A stretch of DNA of 64,000 bases, from positions 58,969,334-59,033,333 of the forward strand of contig CM061134.1 of assembly GCA_030789695.1 (NCBI GenBank). Reading direction: 5' to 3'. Source of the stretch: Scilla litardierei. Its lineage: Eukaryota > Streptophyta > Magnoliopsida > Asparagales > Asparagaceae. Below the pieces are notes generated by a model. The model saw only the letters and a list, made by a program, of their open reading frames with translations. It did no database searches and was not told the origin of the DNA. The number at the start of each line of letters is the position of its first letter. Positions within the stretch are counted from its first letter, which is position 1. The position numbers were made by a program, and so were the translations under genes. Of this stretch, positions 33,141 through 43,198 are shown piece after piece.

Positions 33141-34718
33141 CTACGTGGAGGTCCCTTCTCCGTGGGCCGGCTCGTCGGCCCGATTCCTGGCGCGCCCTCG
33201 GCTCATCAGCTTCTCAATGTCCTTCTTCAAATGCCAGCAATCTTCCGTGTCATGACCATCGTCCTTATGGTACTTACAGTACTTCTCCCGGTTCTTCCCG
33301 CCTCTTTTAGCCTTCGGTGGGGGGCGATCAGCTCGCTCTTCCTTCTGTACTTGGGCGAGAATGGCGTCTGGGGTGGTGTCCCTCGCGCTCTCTCCCCGCT
33401 GCCTGTTCCTCTGCCTCTTCTCGGTCCGGTACCCTTCGGGGCTAGCTCGTCCACCGTCGCCACGCTTGGTCCCTCGAGCGGTTTTTCCCGCATCCTCGGC
33501 CAAGGCCTCCTCGGTCAGCATGAAGCGTTCGGCCCTTGCCATGATCCCGGGGAGGTCCTTCGGGGGGTCGTTGTGTAGGGACTTCTTGAGGCCCCTGTGG
33601 CGAAGCCCTTTCTTAAGAGCCGTCTGGACCACCAGGTCGGGTGGGTTGTTCACGTTTAGCCTTTCCGCATTGAAGCGGCGCATGAACTGTCGGAGTGGCT
33701 CGGCCGGGCCTTGCACTATGTTGAACAGATGTTCAGCACCAGGTTTGATCAGCCTCCCCGCCATGAACTGTTTGCAGAACAACTGGGCGAGTTGCTCGAA
33801 ACTGTCGATGGAGCGGCCGGGCAGGCTGTGGTACCAGATCCTCGCCGCTCCCCTGAGAGTAGAATAGAAGCCCCGGCAAAGCAGGTCATCGTCAGCTCCC
33901 TGGAAGGCCATGTCCCCCTCGTAGTCCATCACGTGGTGTGCCGGGTCTCCTATTCCGTCGTACTTTCCCAGCACCGGGATCCTGAATCGAGAGGGGACCC
34001 GGGCGTCGGTTATTCTCCGTGATAAGGGACACCGGTCCCCGTGGATGCCTCTGGGGATGCGGTATTCGCCTGCTTCTGGCTCGATCGGGGGTGGAGGTAG
34101 CACCGGCCCCGGCGGGGCTGGCTCCGCAGCCTTCGCCACGCTGGGGGTCGGGCTGACCCGATGCTCCCGACTCCTCCTGCGGGAGCTCCTGCTCCGCCGT
34201 GATCGGTCTCTTGAGTGGTGTCGTTCGCTTCTCCTGCGGTGGGACGACCGTGATCGACGGGACGATGCCGTCATCGATTCGCCGTTCGTCCCTTCGGTCT
34301 CTCTTCGGCTTCTTTCACGATAGGGCGAGGAGGCACGTGACCTCGCCTGACGGGAGCCGGACCGTGTGAACCGACGCTCTGCGTTCGGTTTCCGGGTCCC
34401 GTGGTCGTCGACCACCGCGGACCGCAAGCACGGGGGACCCCCCGCCCATCGGTGGCTATCGTTCAACGCGCCTCCGTCGGACGGCGCGGGGCCGACAAGC
34501 TGCTGTACTGTCGCGACCAACGTCTGGAGGCTCGCGTTGGTCTCCTGAGCCAGGGCACGGAGCTGTCCCTGTGTGGCTAGTTCTGAGCCGCCGGTCTCTT
34601 CGGTTGAGTGGGCGGGGTGGCCGTCGACGTGCGTGTCCTCGGGGTTGCCATTAGATGCGCCATTCCCCTCCTCCGGGATGGGGGTCATGCGCTTCCTTCC
34701 ATTGCTGGCTTGCGCCAT
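33141..34718 (-). CDS. Tat-type gag protein
   Basis: An intact minus-strand ORF of about 525 residues from the ATG at 34718, 38 bases past the PBS. The open frame extends further upstream into the LTR but lacks a better start. The N-terminus is variable, then comes an Arg/Ser-rich segment (RRSRSSHRRRSERHHSR-like), then the gag core (GKYDGIGDPAHHVMDYE, ARIWYHSLPGRSI, LFNIVQGPAEPLRQFMRRF). A knuckle-like CKYHKDDGHDTEDCWHLK sits near the C-terminus. Gag forms the particle and packages element RNA. Protease and the rest of pol do not follow. The intact frame in a 1.4%-diverged element suggests recent activity with enzymes supplied in trans. Confidence 0.88.
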   Translation of the reverse strand: MAQASNGRKRMTPIPEEGNGASNGNPEDTHVDGHPAHSTEETGGSELATQGQLRALAQETNASLQTLVATVQQLVGPAPSDGGALNDSHRWAGGPPCLRSAVVDDHGTRKPNAERRFTRSGSRQARSRASSPYRERSRRETEGTNGESMTASSRRSRSSHRRRSERHHSRDRSRRSRSSRRRSREHRVSPTPSVAKAAEPAPPGPVLPPPPIEPEAGEYRIPRGIHGDRCPLSRRITDARVPSRFRIPVLGKYDGIGDPAHHVMDYEGDMAFQGADDDLLCRGFYSTLRGAARIWYHSLPGRSIDSFEQLAQLFCKQFMAGRLIKPGAEHLFNIVQGPAEPLRQFMRRFNAERLNVNNPPDLVVQTALKKGLRHRGLKKSLHNDPPKDLPGIMARAERFMLTEEALAEDAGKTARGTKRGDGGRASPEGYRTEKRQRNRQRGESARDTTPDAILAQVQKEERADRPPPKAKRGGKNREKYCKYHKDDGHDTEDCWHLKKDIEKLMSRGRARNRADEPAHGEGTST

Positions 34719-34755
34719 TGTAGGTGTGGTTTGCTTCTTCGTGGGACAGTCTTGG

Positions 34756-34773
34756 TTCCCACAGACGGCGCCA
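34756..34773 (-). promoter_or_regulatory. PBS of the Tat element
   Basis: Minus-strand TGGCGCCGTCTGTGGGAA, two bases after the LTR end. This is the PBS form common in Tat/Retand-like elements, probably pairing with tRNA-Arg. Confidence 0.75.
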
Positions 34774-34775
34774 GA

Positions 34776-35740
34776 TGTTTCAGAGTGTTTTCTCACTACA
34801 AAGCGTTGACCGTGGAGAACCCGGTCAACGTGGTCAAGGGGCCCGCTTTGGGTCCCTCGGGGGCTTCAAATCGGTGCAGAAGGGGCGAGGGGAAGCCTCG
34901 GCCCTGGTTGAGACGCTCGGCCTCGGACAGATGTGCTCGGCCTCGGCTGGAAGGGGGACGAGGGGTAGCCTCAGTCGCCCGGGTAGGTGCACGGCCGACG
35001 GGTGGCGAGGGAGAGTCTCGGACCCGATTAGGACGCTCGGCCTCGGTAGGACGTGCTCGGCCACGGCAGGCTGACGGTGAGGGGAAGCCTCACTGTCTGG
35101 TTGATCGAGTGGTCGGAGAGGGGCGAGGGGTAGCCTCAGCCCGTTGATCTGTTGTCCACCTGCGCAGACGAGAACGCTCGTCAGGGGGCCGAACCTTGGT
35201 TCCGGCCAAATCCCCTCCGATGCCTAAGTCAGATAGAGATCTGAAAAAGGGGGCCCGGCGGAGACGGTCCGACTCGTGAGGAGATCGTAACGGCGTCTCT
35301 CGGCGCGAGCGGGGGAGGAAGGAGATGAATTGGGGGAACGAGGTCGTTGATGGAGTACCTTAGGTTTTGCTACCTGAGATGCGGTCTTTTTCTTCGTCGT
35401 CCTCCGAGCCCTTTTGTAGAGCTCCCTGCGTGATTGCCTCTGGCCCACGTCCCACGCCCGCCCTCGATCGTGCCCCATCAATCCGCCCCCTCGCCGCCGC
35501 TCTCTTCGCCATTCCAGCACCTCCCCATTACCGCCATTTAGTGGTCGCGTGTTCGGGGGAACGGTTTTCGCAGGAGTGGGTGAGTGTCCAGCGGGTTATC
35601 GGGGCCGGGTCGGATCGACATTCGAGAAGATCCCTTACAGGGCCTTTGTTGAATGGGCTTGAGGATGTAGGTGGGCCTTCGACCAGTAGTCGGGCTCCTG
35701 GGCTCGTGTCTTTTGGGATCTCGGTCAAATAGGCGTAACA
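34776..35740 (-). repeat. Tat element 5' LTR
   Basis: Matches 16250-17214; flanked on the right by GTCGC (35741-35745). Confidence 0.9.
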
Positions 35741-36500
35741 GTCGCCGTTTGTTCCTTTGCGTTCACCTTTCATAACTCTTTGAAATGATAGGTTGTATCA
35801 CTTCTGAAGATAAACGGTAAGAGAATTAATTAGTTAAAGTTTAGCCTTTATAAAAGGCAAACCAACTTAATTAATTCTCCTATTTTAAAATGGTCCTACA
35901 TCGGATATGATGAGAAGGGGAGGACCGGTCGCCTATATAAATAGGGGCCAATACTCTCCTTGAAAATTTGCACCATGTCTCCGAAATTGAGTAGCTCCAA
36001 AAAGTTTTGAGCACGCTCAGTTCGAGACTAAAAATTATTCACTCATTTTCTTCCGTTTCCTTCACTCGCGTTCTAGCAAAACGACAAGAAGGATTTGGAT
36101 TCAATCCGAAGTATAAGACGTTGGATCGCACCCAAGTGAAATCTTCTTTGTCAAGTGGTTGGCTTAGAGGCGGGGTGTCGGCTCGCTTCGGGTGGATCGG
36201 TTCGTGGGCGCAAAGGCGGCTTCGGGGAGCAGAAGGCGGTTGGATAACCTTGTCGGTGCAAGCAAGGTTCCGGGTATGTAGTTTAATTAGCTTTCTTTTA
36301 ATTATGTCGTAGTAGTTTAGATCTTTATTGGGATGTTCAGATCCACCTCAAGTTCGCAATGATCCTGGCTTAGGGTCCCTTAGGGCATTCGTTAAATAGT
36401 TTAACGAATTCCATTTCCGCTATTTTCTTTTGCTTCTATAGTCCGTCCGATGTAGGACGACCATAGAAAAGCACCCTAAGGGTCCATTAAAAACCCGGCA
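35741..36500 (+). repeat. Copia 3' LTR, second part
   Basis: Continuation of the LTR broken at 16249. It contains a TATA box, TATATAAATAG (35934-35944), and its last 490 bases match 10320-10823. It ends ...CCCGGCA at 36500. Confidence 0.7.
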
Positions 36501-36703
36501 CTATGGAACCTGGCCAATGATGCTCCGGACATCTCGGATGTGTCTGTGTCCTATAATAGCTCCGATTCGCTCCAAAGTTCCTGAAAATCCACAAATCTAT
36601 ACGAAACTTGAGTATAGCGTTAGAAATGCGATAATATATGAAAATATGAACTTTGGATGGCGAATATGATACGAAATAATGCAGTAAATGTATGGAAAGT
36701 ATG
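36501..36703 (-). repeat. Fragment of a left-Athila-type LTR, minus strand
   Basis: Shares the order TCGGATGTGTC, CTCCAAA.TCCTGAAAAT.CAC, ACGAAAC and TATGGACACA with 6440-6633, the first 200 bases of the minus-strand LTR at 4973-6636. It is cut on its left by the Copia LTR end. Confidence 0.6.
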
Positions 36704-36721
36704 GACACAACAATCTCCAAG

Positions 36722-37945
36722 TGTTGAGATGAGCGTTAATGCACTTGGAGGATTTCCCTTGAGCTAGCTTCAAAGCATGAAGAGGATTAGAGCTCTAATG
36801 AGGGAAAATGAAAGATTAAGAGTGGCTTTAATGATCTTTTTATGATCTTCAATAGTTCCAATAGTTCTAAATGAACTAAGCCCATTCCTATTTATAGGAA
36901 TCCCCAAAAACCCTATAAAACCCAAGCTAGAAGTCAAGTAAAGAATTCTGTAACTGCTAGAATCTAAGATTTTACGGCATCGACAGGTGCCTGTATAAGG
37001 ATCGATAGGCGACTGGCTAATGGCTAGATTTAATCCCAACGGCTATAATATGAGCTAGGACAAGTGACTGTAGAAGACTACACAGGTGCATGTACTATGT
37101 GCAGGCGACTGTCATATGGGATGGAATGGAGCTGAGAAAATGCAACTTTTGCATTTGAGCATTCAGACGACTGAAGAGCAAAGTCCGGACGCCTGATGAA
37201 TGACAGTCGACTATAAACTCAACATTAGTCGAATAACCCACAAGATTGAGTGATGCACAGAAATGACCGGTTACGCACTTTGGCTACAGACAACTGTTGG
37301 ACAATGTCCAAGTGCCTGATGAAAGACATGCACCTGTAAAATGAACTTCAGTTGTCGGTACCATAAGCTCAAGAAAGAGTCAAGAAAATATGACTTGAGC
37401 TGTGCACAACGGTCTCCTGTAGAGGGCTGGCCAGGCGCCTGGTGATCACCAGTCGCATGTCCTACCTTCAGCAGTCACCTATTGGAAACCCTGAAACTCC
37501 AATGAGAGTTCTTGGAAAGGGGAACCTATATGATTGGTTTCTATGATAATCCTAAGGCATATTAAGGTGACTAATGCATATTCATGAAAGAGTAGACCTC
37601 TATCAAGGCATTACAAAATCCTAGACTCAAAAAGAGAAATGCAAGTAATAGAAATTACATGGATTATATTTTGCATCTCCTAGAGTCTAAGACTTCAAGC
37701 TCTTGATGCCTTGATGATCCCCATCATCTTCCAAGCTTTGGCATCTCTTGATGAGCTTCCATTCATCAAGTTTCAAGCTTTGACAATGCTCCTCTTGATG
37801 TCCATCCTTGCACCAAGCATTAGTCTCCAAAAAGCTATTCTACACTTTGTAAAACATGAGAGTAAAATAATGAGAGTCATTAGCAACAACATAATGGTGT
37901 GATCATCATCAAAATAATATTGGTCTAAAACACCAATACCTAACA
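36722..37945 (-). repeat. Probable solo LTR with CAGGCGACTG-type motifs
   Basis: Bounded by TGTTGAG on the left and CCTAACA on the right (plus-strand reading), the TG...CA form. On the minus strand it would start TGTTAGGTATTGG. A palindromic TATA box, CCTATTTATAGG (36887-36898), lies downstream (minus sense) of a run of degenerate CAGGCGACTG/CAGTCGCCTG motifs (36970-37460). No clear target duplication was found, so the limits are tentative. Confidence 0.4.
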
Positions 37946-38420
37946 GAATGGATTTGTTTTGGTTGAGTTTCTTGAAAGTTTTCCTTATGAACCTTAGTGT
38001 TTAATCACCACACGTGCATAATGGTGTAGAAGTCTTTGTTATAATATTCGTAGACTGTGAATTGTTTATTTTAGGATGTCTACATGCAATTGTTTATTGT
38101 GATTTATAATGCTTTCTTTTACATGATGCTCTTTTGATGATAACAAAAGGGGGAGAATAATAGTGTGGAAGAAAAGATTAAATGATGATGCAAAATATTT
38201 TAAAAGGGGGCAAAATATTTCGAAAGGGATAGCCATGAAAACATTTTTGATACTCGCATGGTGATATGGGGATCATTAATAAGGGGGAGCATATACTTGA
38301 ACATCATTGTGCATCACCATTCACCATCATCACATTTCACAAACACATGCCGCGATGACATTATTTTGAGTATTTTGATCAAATCTTAAATGTGGGTTGT
38401 CTTCATCAAAAGGGAGAGAT
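37946..38420 (+). other. 3' end of a SIRE-type Copia internal region
   Basis: GATAACAAAAGGGGGAGAA (about 38139), further AAGGGGGAGC runs and a final polypurine AAAAGGGAGAGAT (38408-38420) are typical of the 3' end of Maximus/SIRE elements. No ORF. Confidence 0.55.
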
Positions 38421-39024
38421 TGTTGGATACAACGATATGTGACTTCGTGTTTGATGATAACAAACCTGTGTGAATATTTTGATGTGTTTGTTAAGTGTTC
38501 TCAGGCGCAAATAAACAAGAAATCGAGATGCTAGCATGGTGACTATGAGCAAGAGTAAAAGTGGGGGAATGTCATACATGCATCCAAAATAATTGTGAGA
38601 GGGGCATTGTTGCAAATATTAACAAGCAAAAAATTTGATTGGCACATTGGCTGCACCCAAGCTTGCTCTAGGTTGCATCCAAAACAATTTGGGTGAAGGG
38701 TATTTTGGTACAACAACAAAGCAAAACTCTCCTTTTATAAGAGTCGGAGCATGGAGGGTTTGACACAAACAAAGGAAAAAATATACACAACAAAAACCCT
38801 ATTCCTTATAATATCCCTACCGCAGGCATCTCCAAGAAAGTAACCCCCTTGCGGAAACCCTAGTCTTCTCCCAACAAAAACAAAGGACATCTGCTACAAC
38901 CCTTCATTAAAAAGCTCTATTTGGTGCCACAACCTCTGCACTTCATTATCTCCAAGCCATCCTCAACTCCTTGCTGTGGGTGAAAGAAGACATGGTCCTT
39001 GCTCAACTCCTTGGTGCCGCAACC

Positions 39025-39045
39025 TTTGTATAAATGTATCGTCGT
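39025..39045 (-). pseudogene. rpl2: Plastid rpl2 start fragment
   Basis: Minus strand ACG ACG ATA CAT TTA TAC AAA matches the first codons of plastid rpl2 (MAIHLYK). ACG stands in place of ATG, as in plants that create this start by RNA editing, and ACG replaces GCG at codon 2. It lies 18 bases after the rpl23 stop, the normal plastid order. Confidence 0.65.
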
Positions 39046-39063
39046 GTTATTAAGTATTTTGCT

Positions 39064-39344
39064 TTAAGTTCTTTTCTCTATAAGAGGTGGAATAGAATAA
39101 CCCGGTTGAAGCGTAATGATCATACGTCTGTAATGCATTGTATGCCCCATAATAGGTCCCATTCTTATACCCTTTCTCGGGAGTCGATGACTATTCATAG
39201 CTATTACCTTAACACCAAAGAAGAGTTCGACCCAATGCTTTATTTATGTCCTAGTTGATCCTGATTCGACGTTAGAAGTATATTTATTGCTCCCCAATAA
39301 CCGAATAGTTTTTCTGTAAATACTGCATATTTTATTTCATCCAT
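39064..39344 (-). pseudogene. rpl23: Plastid rpl23 pseudogene (NUPT)
   Basis: 281 bases on the minus strand, one fewer than the normal 282. Recognisable segments are [72 protein letters not shown] and a terminal KRT. A one-base deletion after about codon 12 shifts the frame and a TAA replaces the Glu before IKHWVEL. Plastid ribosomal protein uL23 would be the original product. This is a non-functional nuclear copy of plastid DNA. Confidence 0.9.
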
Positions 39345-39461
39345 AAATACGTTTTCTTCACTATGTGTTCCAGTATCGATAAGAATTCTAATGATGAAAA
39401 AATTAAAGGATCAAAATCTTTTTTTTCAAATTTGGAAGTCTGAAATGATCATAGGGAACTG

Positions 39462-39548
39462 AGATAGAGAGGGATTCGAACCCTCGGTACAAGTAACTCT
39501 TACAACGGATTAGCAATCTGCCGCTTTAGTCCACTCAGCCATCTCTCC
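39462..39548 (-). tRNA. trnS-GCU: Plastid-derived trnS-GCU copy
   Basis: The minus strand reads GGAGAGATGGCTGAGTGG, a D arm, an anticodon arm with GCT in TTGCTAATCC, a long variable arm, then GGTTCGAATCCC. This is the plastid trnS-GCU. The 3' acceptor strand (TCTATCT) pairs imperfectly with GGAGAGA, so it is probably decayed. In plastid genomes trnS-GCU is far from rpl23, so two plastid segments are joined here. Confidence 0.85.
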
Positions 39549-40760
39549 CATTCAAAATTGAAAATTTGTTATGTGATGTGACATTTGAAGTAAAAAAGAT
39601 TTCTGTCTTTATTATTTATTAAAATATTAGGATAAAATAACGATAATTACATAGTATATTCTAAATAAATAATATATTAAAATAGAAGCAATCCCTTCCC
39701 TCACACATCACGTGTCCTCCATTGTTGATGCTGAAGTCCATCAATCTTGCAGCCATGAAGACCTTGCAGCCGTGACTTCTTGCAGCTGTGGACAACCAAC
39801 CTTGCTTCTGTGGATTTCTTTGATGTTACCGTGAACCCTTGCCCTGCCGTTGACTTCCCTTGCTGCAGTAGGAGGTTGTGTGCTGTCGTAGTCATCCGCC
39901 CTACTACCATGGAGATCCAGTCTTGTTGCCGGGGTGGAGTGCTCACTGCCGTATGCAGCCTTGCCTTCCCGTCGACTTCCATTGCTGCCGTGCTCCAACA
40001 CTATCCTCCTGCCAACGAGTCCACCATACTGCCTTGATATCCAACTTGCTGCTGTTGAACATCTCTGTTGTTGTTGAAGAAGTGCTTGCTGCCTTGAGAT
40101 TCACGAGCGCACAGTCCCATGTTCCCCTTAAATTGCTTATTAGAAAGATTGGAAGAAGTTGCTTTGTGCAGAGCTCTTTGTGAATCTCAGATACATTGAA
40201 ATTGCTAGACACATAGACCAATCTGCGCAACCACTTTCGAAGGGTGATAACTTGAGATCCAGACATCATATCGGGACATCGTTTGTGTCAGAGTATAGCT
40301 GACGACGTGCTGATTGACAAAGACTACGAAACTATCTCAAATTGAGTGCTCTTAATTCTATATCTCTTTTATATTTGTAATATTGCTTATTAGATCTCTG
40401 TATTAATTTTGACAATCATTTTGGGGTGTTTTGGGGTGTTTTGGGCTCTCGATTAGTTGGAGTTAGTCAAGAGAAAGCATGTACTAGATTAGTAGTGTTT
40501 GACACTTTGGTTAGTTGGGTACCTACGTGGTGGGCTGAGTGTTGGAGCACGAAGTTTCGTGTTGTGGTGTATCTTGATACTATTATTCTAGTATTTAATT
40601 TGTGGCTGGAGTAGGCTGTTGGGACGACCGAACCAGGGTAAATCTCGTGTACACTCTGTGTTTGCTCTGTGATATATTTATCTACACATTATTTGCTCTG
40701 TGATTGATTGGTTGAGTAGGAATATTTATTTGCATCTGAAAAATATTTTAGAAGCCTATT

Positions 40761-43198
40761 TGTAACGACTGGTTTTTGTATGATTGGATTATCAGTGTGT
40801 TTTGCTTGTGATGGTGGGTTCTCTCCTTGTGTGGTTTCCATTTCCATAGTTCTCGCTTTCATTCATCTCGTTGAGATTTCCTAGCTTTCGTTTTCATTCC
40901 TTTTGATGTGATCTTCTAGCTTCTTCCTTAGAATCATTGAACTCGGAGTAAGTCACTCGTGACGAGCTTCATATCGATCATATCTTAGCGATAGGTTGAT
41001 CCTAGAAACCTTAGAATTCATCCCGGACCTTCGCGCTCCATTTCGAGACTTTTCGTGCACGTTAGTTGGTTCAAGAAGATCAACCGACCGACTAGATTAC
41101 AATCTAGTCGGTCAGGAAATCAACTGGAACCGACTAGTTCATTCAATCAATTATTCAGGAGTTACTGTTTACTCTTAGTCGGTCTAAGAACAACCATCGA
41201 CCGACTAGATGCTAAACTAGTCGATCAGGAATCCTTCTCAGACCGACTAACTCTCATTTCCATGATCTATCTCAGAATTCAGCCTTTAGTCGGTCAATGA
41301 ACACTCACCGACCGACTAGTTCTCAAACTAGTCGGTTGACAAGCCTTCACAGACCGACTAACTCATAGTCCAGTTTTCCTGAGCGAGCTACTGTTTACTC
41401 TTAGTTGGTCTGCGTTGATCAACCGACCGACTAGTTCCTAAGCTAGTCGGTCACCAATCCTTCTTTGACCGACTAATCAGCCCAGGAAACCCTAGTTTTG
41501 CCCTAGCCGCCACACTTTTCTATAAATACGCCCCAAACGTTTTCTTCTTCTTCCTCATCACCCCAAACCCTAATTTCTCCCCCATTGAGCCCCCTTCTTC
41601 CCCAAACCATTGATCCTTCATCCCAAGCTCATCCATCATCATCCAAACCCTCATTTCACATATCCTACCTCTCCTCAACCTCAAGCCCTCATCAAATCCC
41701 CAAAAGCCTCATCCAAACCCATTTCTCCAGATGTTCCCCATTTCCAGATCTGAGCCGGATCGTTCTTCCGTCGTCGTAGTTCTCGGCGTCGTTCCTCCGC
41801 TTCTTCACGGGTAGTATTCTTCCTTTAATAATCTCATAACCCACACTTGATATTTGTGAAACCCTAATAAAATGGATCATTAGAAATCGTAGGGTTCGAT
41901 TGTGAATACGGATTAGTTACCATTCTGATGTTGTTTTTCCATGACAGTGATCCATTCCCGTAGATAACAAATTTGTGTGATGTGCCTTCGTTGATCGTTC
42001 TCCTCGGTGCCAGGCAAGTGAAACTTGCATCTCTTGATTTGGGCCATGTCTTAGGCCATTACCTTGCTTTAGCGTAAAAGAGACTAGACGGTGAAAGGAT
42101 AGCCATCTGGACGCCATTGACCTAGCTTGACAACGAAGCTTGGTCCGTCACCTTCATCATGCTTGTATGTCACGTTTACTTTCCCTTAACGGTACGCGAA
42201 TATCTGTTCATGTCATTGCATACATTGATTGTTTATCGTGAATGTGTTTCTCACGCTACAAAACTGATAGTTCCTGGCTCGTGACCGGAAGCGAGCATAG
42301 TAAGTTGCTAACCCCAACGCTTGATATGGAGGCTAGGTGCACCCCTATGCCAAATAAAATACATTTCTTGGCTCGTGACCAGAAGATTACACAGCCTGCG
42401 GGCAATAGGGCACTCGCTGAGTGATCCCTTGTACTTGACTTGATTACACAGCCTGCGGGCAATAGGGCACTCGCTGAGTGATCCCTTGTACTTGTACTTG
42501 ACTTGACGTGGTTACTTGTACGTGACAAACAGTGATAACAGTGATAACAGTGATAATCGTGATTCGTGAATAGTGATTGGTAGCTTTTGCTACATCGTGA
42601 GTGATTGGCTTCCCTACCTTTAAAACTGTCGCATCATACTTAAATGACATGTCATTGCATCTTATTATAACTGCTAGGTTGCTAGTTCACTTTCAGTTTC
42701 CTTGCACAAGTCTTTTCAGACTTGCTGACATGTGCCCCTCTCTCTTTTGGGTGTCACATGTTAGACCCAGAGCCAGAGCTCTGTTGCAGGGGGATATGGT
42801 GTTGCTGATGCTGATGTTTGCTGTGGTGGTGAGTGGACACCAGGGGCCTGTCTTGAAGACCGCTCGTGTTCACTTCTTTGTTTAGGTTTGCTGTTAGTTA
42901 TTGGTGCGTGTCACCTTTGTATGCATGTTATACTTTGTTGGCCATGTTGGGCCTTAGCTTTTCCCTTTTGAGCCTGGTGGCTTTTCTGTGATATTGTAAT
43001 TTAATTAATGGATAATCTGAGATTGAACATTTTATCTGTCTCTCCTTCTTATTATTATTGTTGTTTTCGTATTGCATTGCAAGGACCTGCCATTTGTAGT
43101 TCTATTTGACGCTTATCGGACTTGCGGCTTTTCAGCTTCAAGTCTGAGCGGACCTTCTCACGTCTCGCCTCCACATTTTTGGGAAGCGGGGCATGACA
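40761..43198 (+). repeat. 5' LTR of the non-coding element
   Basis: Contains an array of GACCGACTAG/CTAGTCGGTC inverted motifs (41083-41475), a TATA box CTATAAATAC (41520-41529) right after it, and a short CAGTGATAA tandem repeat (42531-42556). Several ORFs of 60-94 codons are not conserved as coding units. Confidence 0.9.
41083..41475. promoter_or_regulatory. GACCGACTAG / CTAGTCGGTC motif array and TATA box
   Basis: About a dozen motifs, many arranged as inverted pairs (for example ACCGACTAGATT...AATCTAGTCGGT). The TATA box CTATAAATAC follows 45-50 bases later. Repeated in the 3' LTR at about 46829-47221. Confidence 0.6.

Larger units (their letters stand above)
16250..35740 (-). mobile_element. 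Tat/Retand-type Ty3/gypsy element without pol
   Basis: Two 965-base LTRs (16250-17214 and 34776-35740) are flanked by a perfect 5-base target duplication, GTCGC (16245-16249 and 35741-35745). On the minus strand the order is 5' LTR (right), PBS, gag, the Athila insertion, 90-bp tandem repeats, an antisense ORF, polypurine tract and 3' LTR (left). Without the Athila insertion the element is about 7.5 kb. No protease, RT, RNase H or integrase is present. The antisense ORF, gag type and tandem repeats are features known from Tat-lineage elements. The LTRs differ at roughly 1.4% of sites by eye. Confidence 0.85.
10320..36500 (+). mobile_element. Old Ty1/copia element, gag only, with nested insertions
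   Basis: Components are a 5' LTR remnant (10320-10823), a PBS, a long leader, gag remains and a 3' LTR starting at 14485. The 3' LTR is interrupted after 16249 by the Tat element and resumes at 35746-36500. The 5' LTR remnant and the matching 3' LTR end (36008-36500) differ at roughly a tenth or more of positions by eye, much more than the inner elements do. No protease, integrase or RT is recognisable, so this is a non-autonomous gag-bearing derivative. The 5' end is truncated, so no TSD can be checked. Confidence 0.7.
38421..40760 (+). repeat. SIRE-type Copia 3' LTR, interrupted by other insertions
   Basis: Starts TGTTGGATAC after a polypurine tract. It is broken by plastid DNA (about 39024-39550) and by the LTR element at 40761. 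CTATTCACCCCCCTCTAG, typical of this lineage's LTR end, resumes at 48935-48953. The stretch 39560-40270 within it has repeated TTGCTGCCGT-like words and is of unknown origin. Confidence 0.45.

Noticed and set aside
39034..39258. 74-residue plus-strand ORF
   Set aside because: It is antisense to the plastid rpl23 pseudogene.
42601..42885. 94-residue ORF present in both LTRs of the non-coding element
   Set aside because: Conserved only because the LTRs are about 99% identical; no promoter context or recognisable domain.
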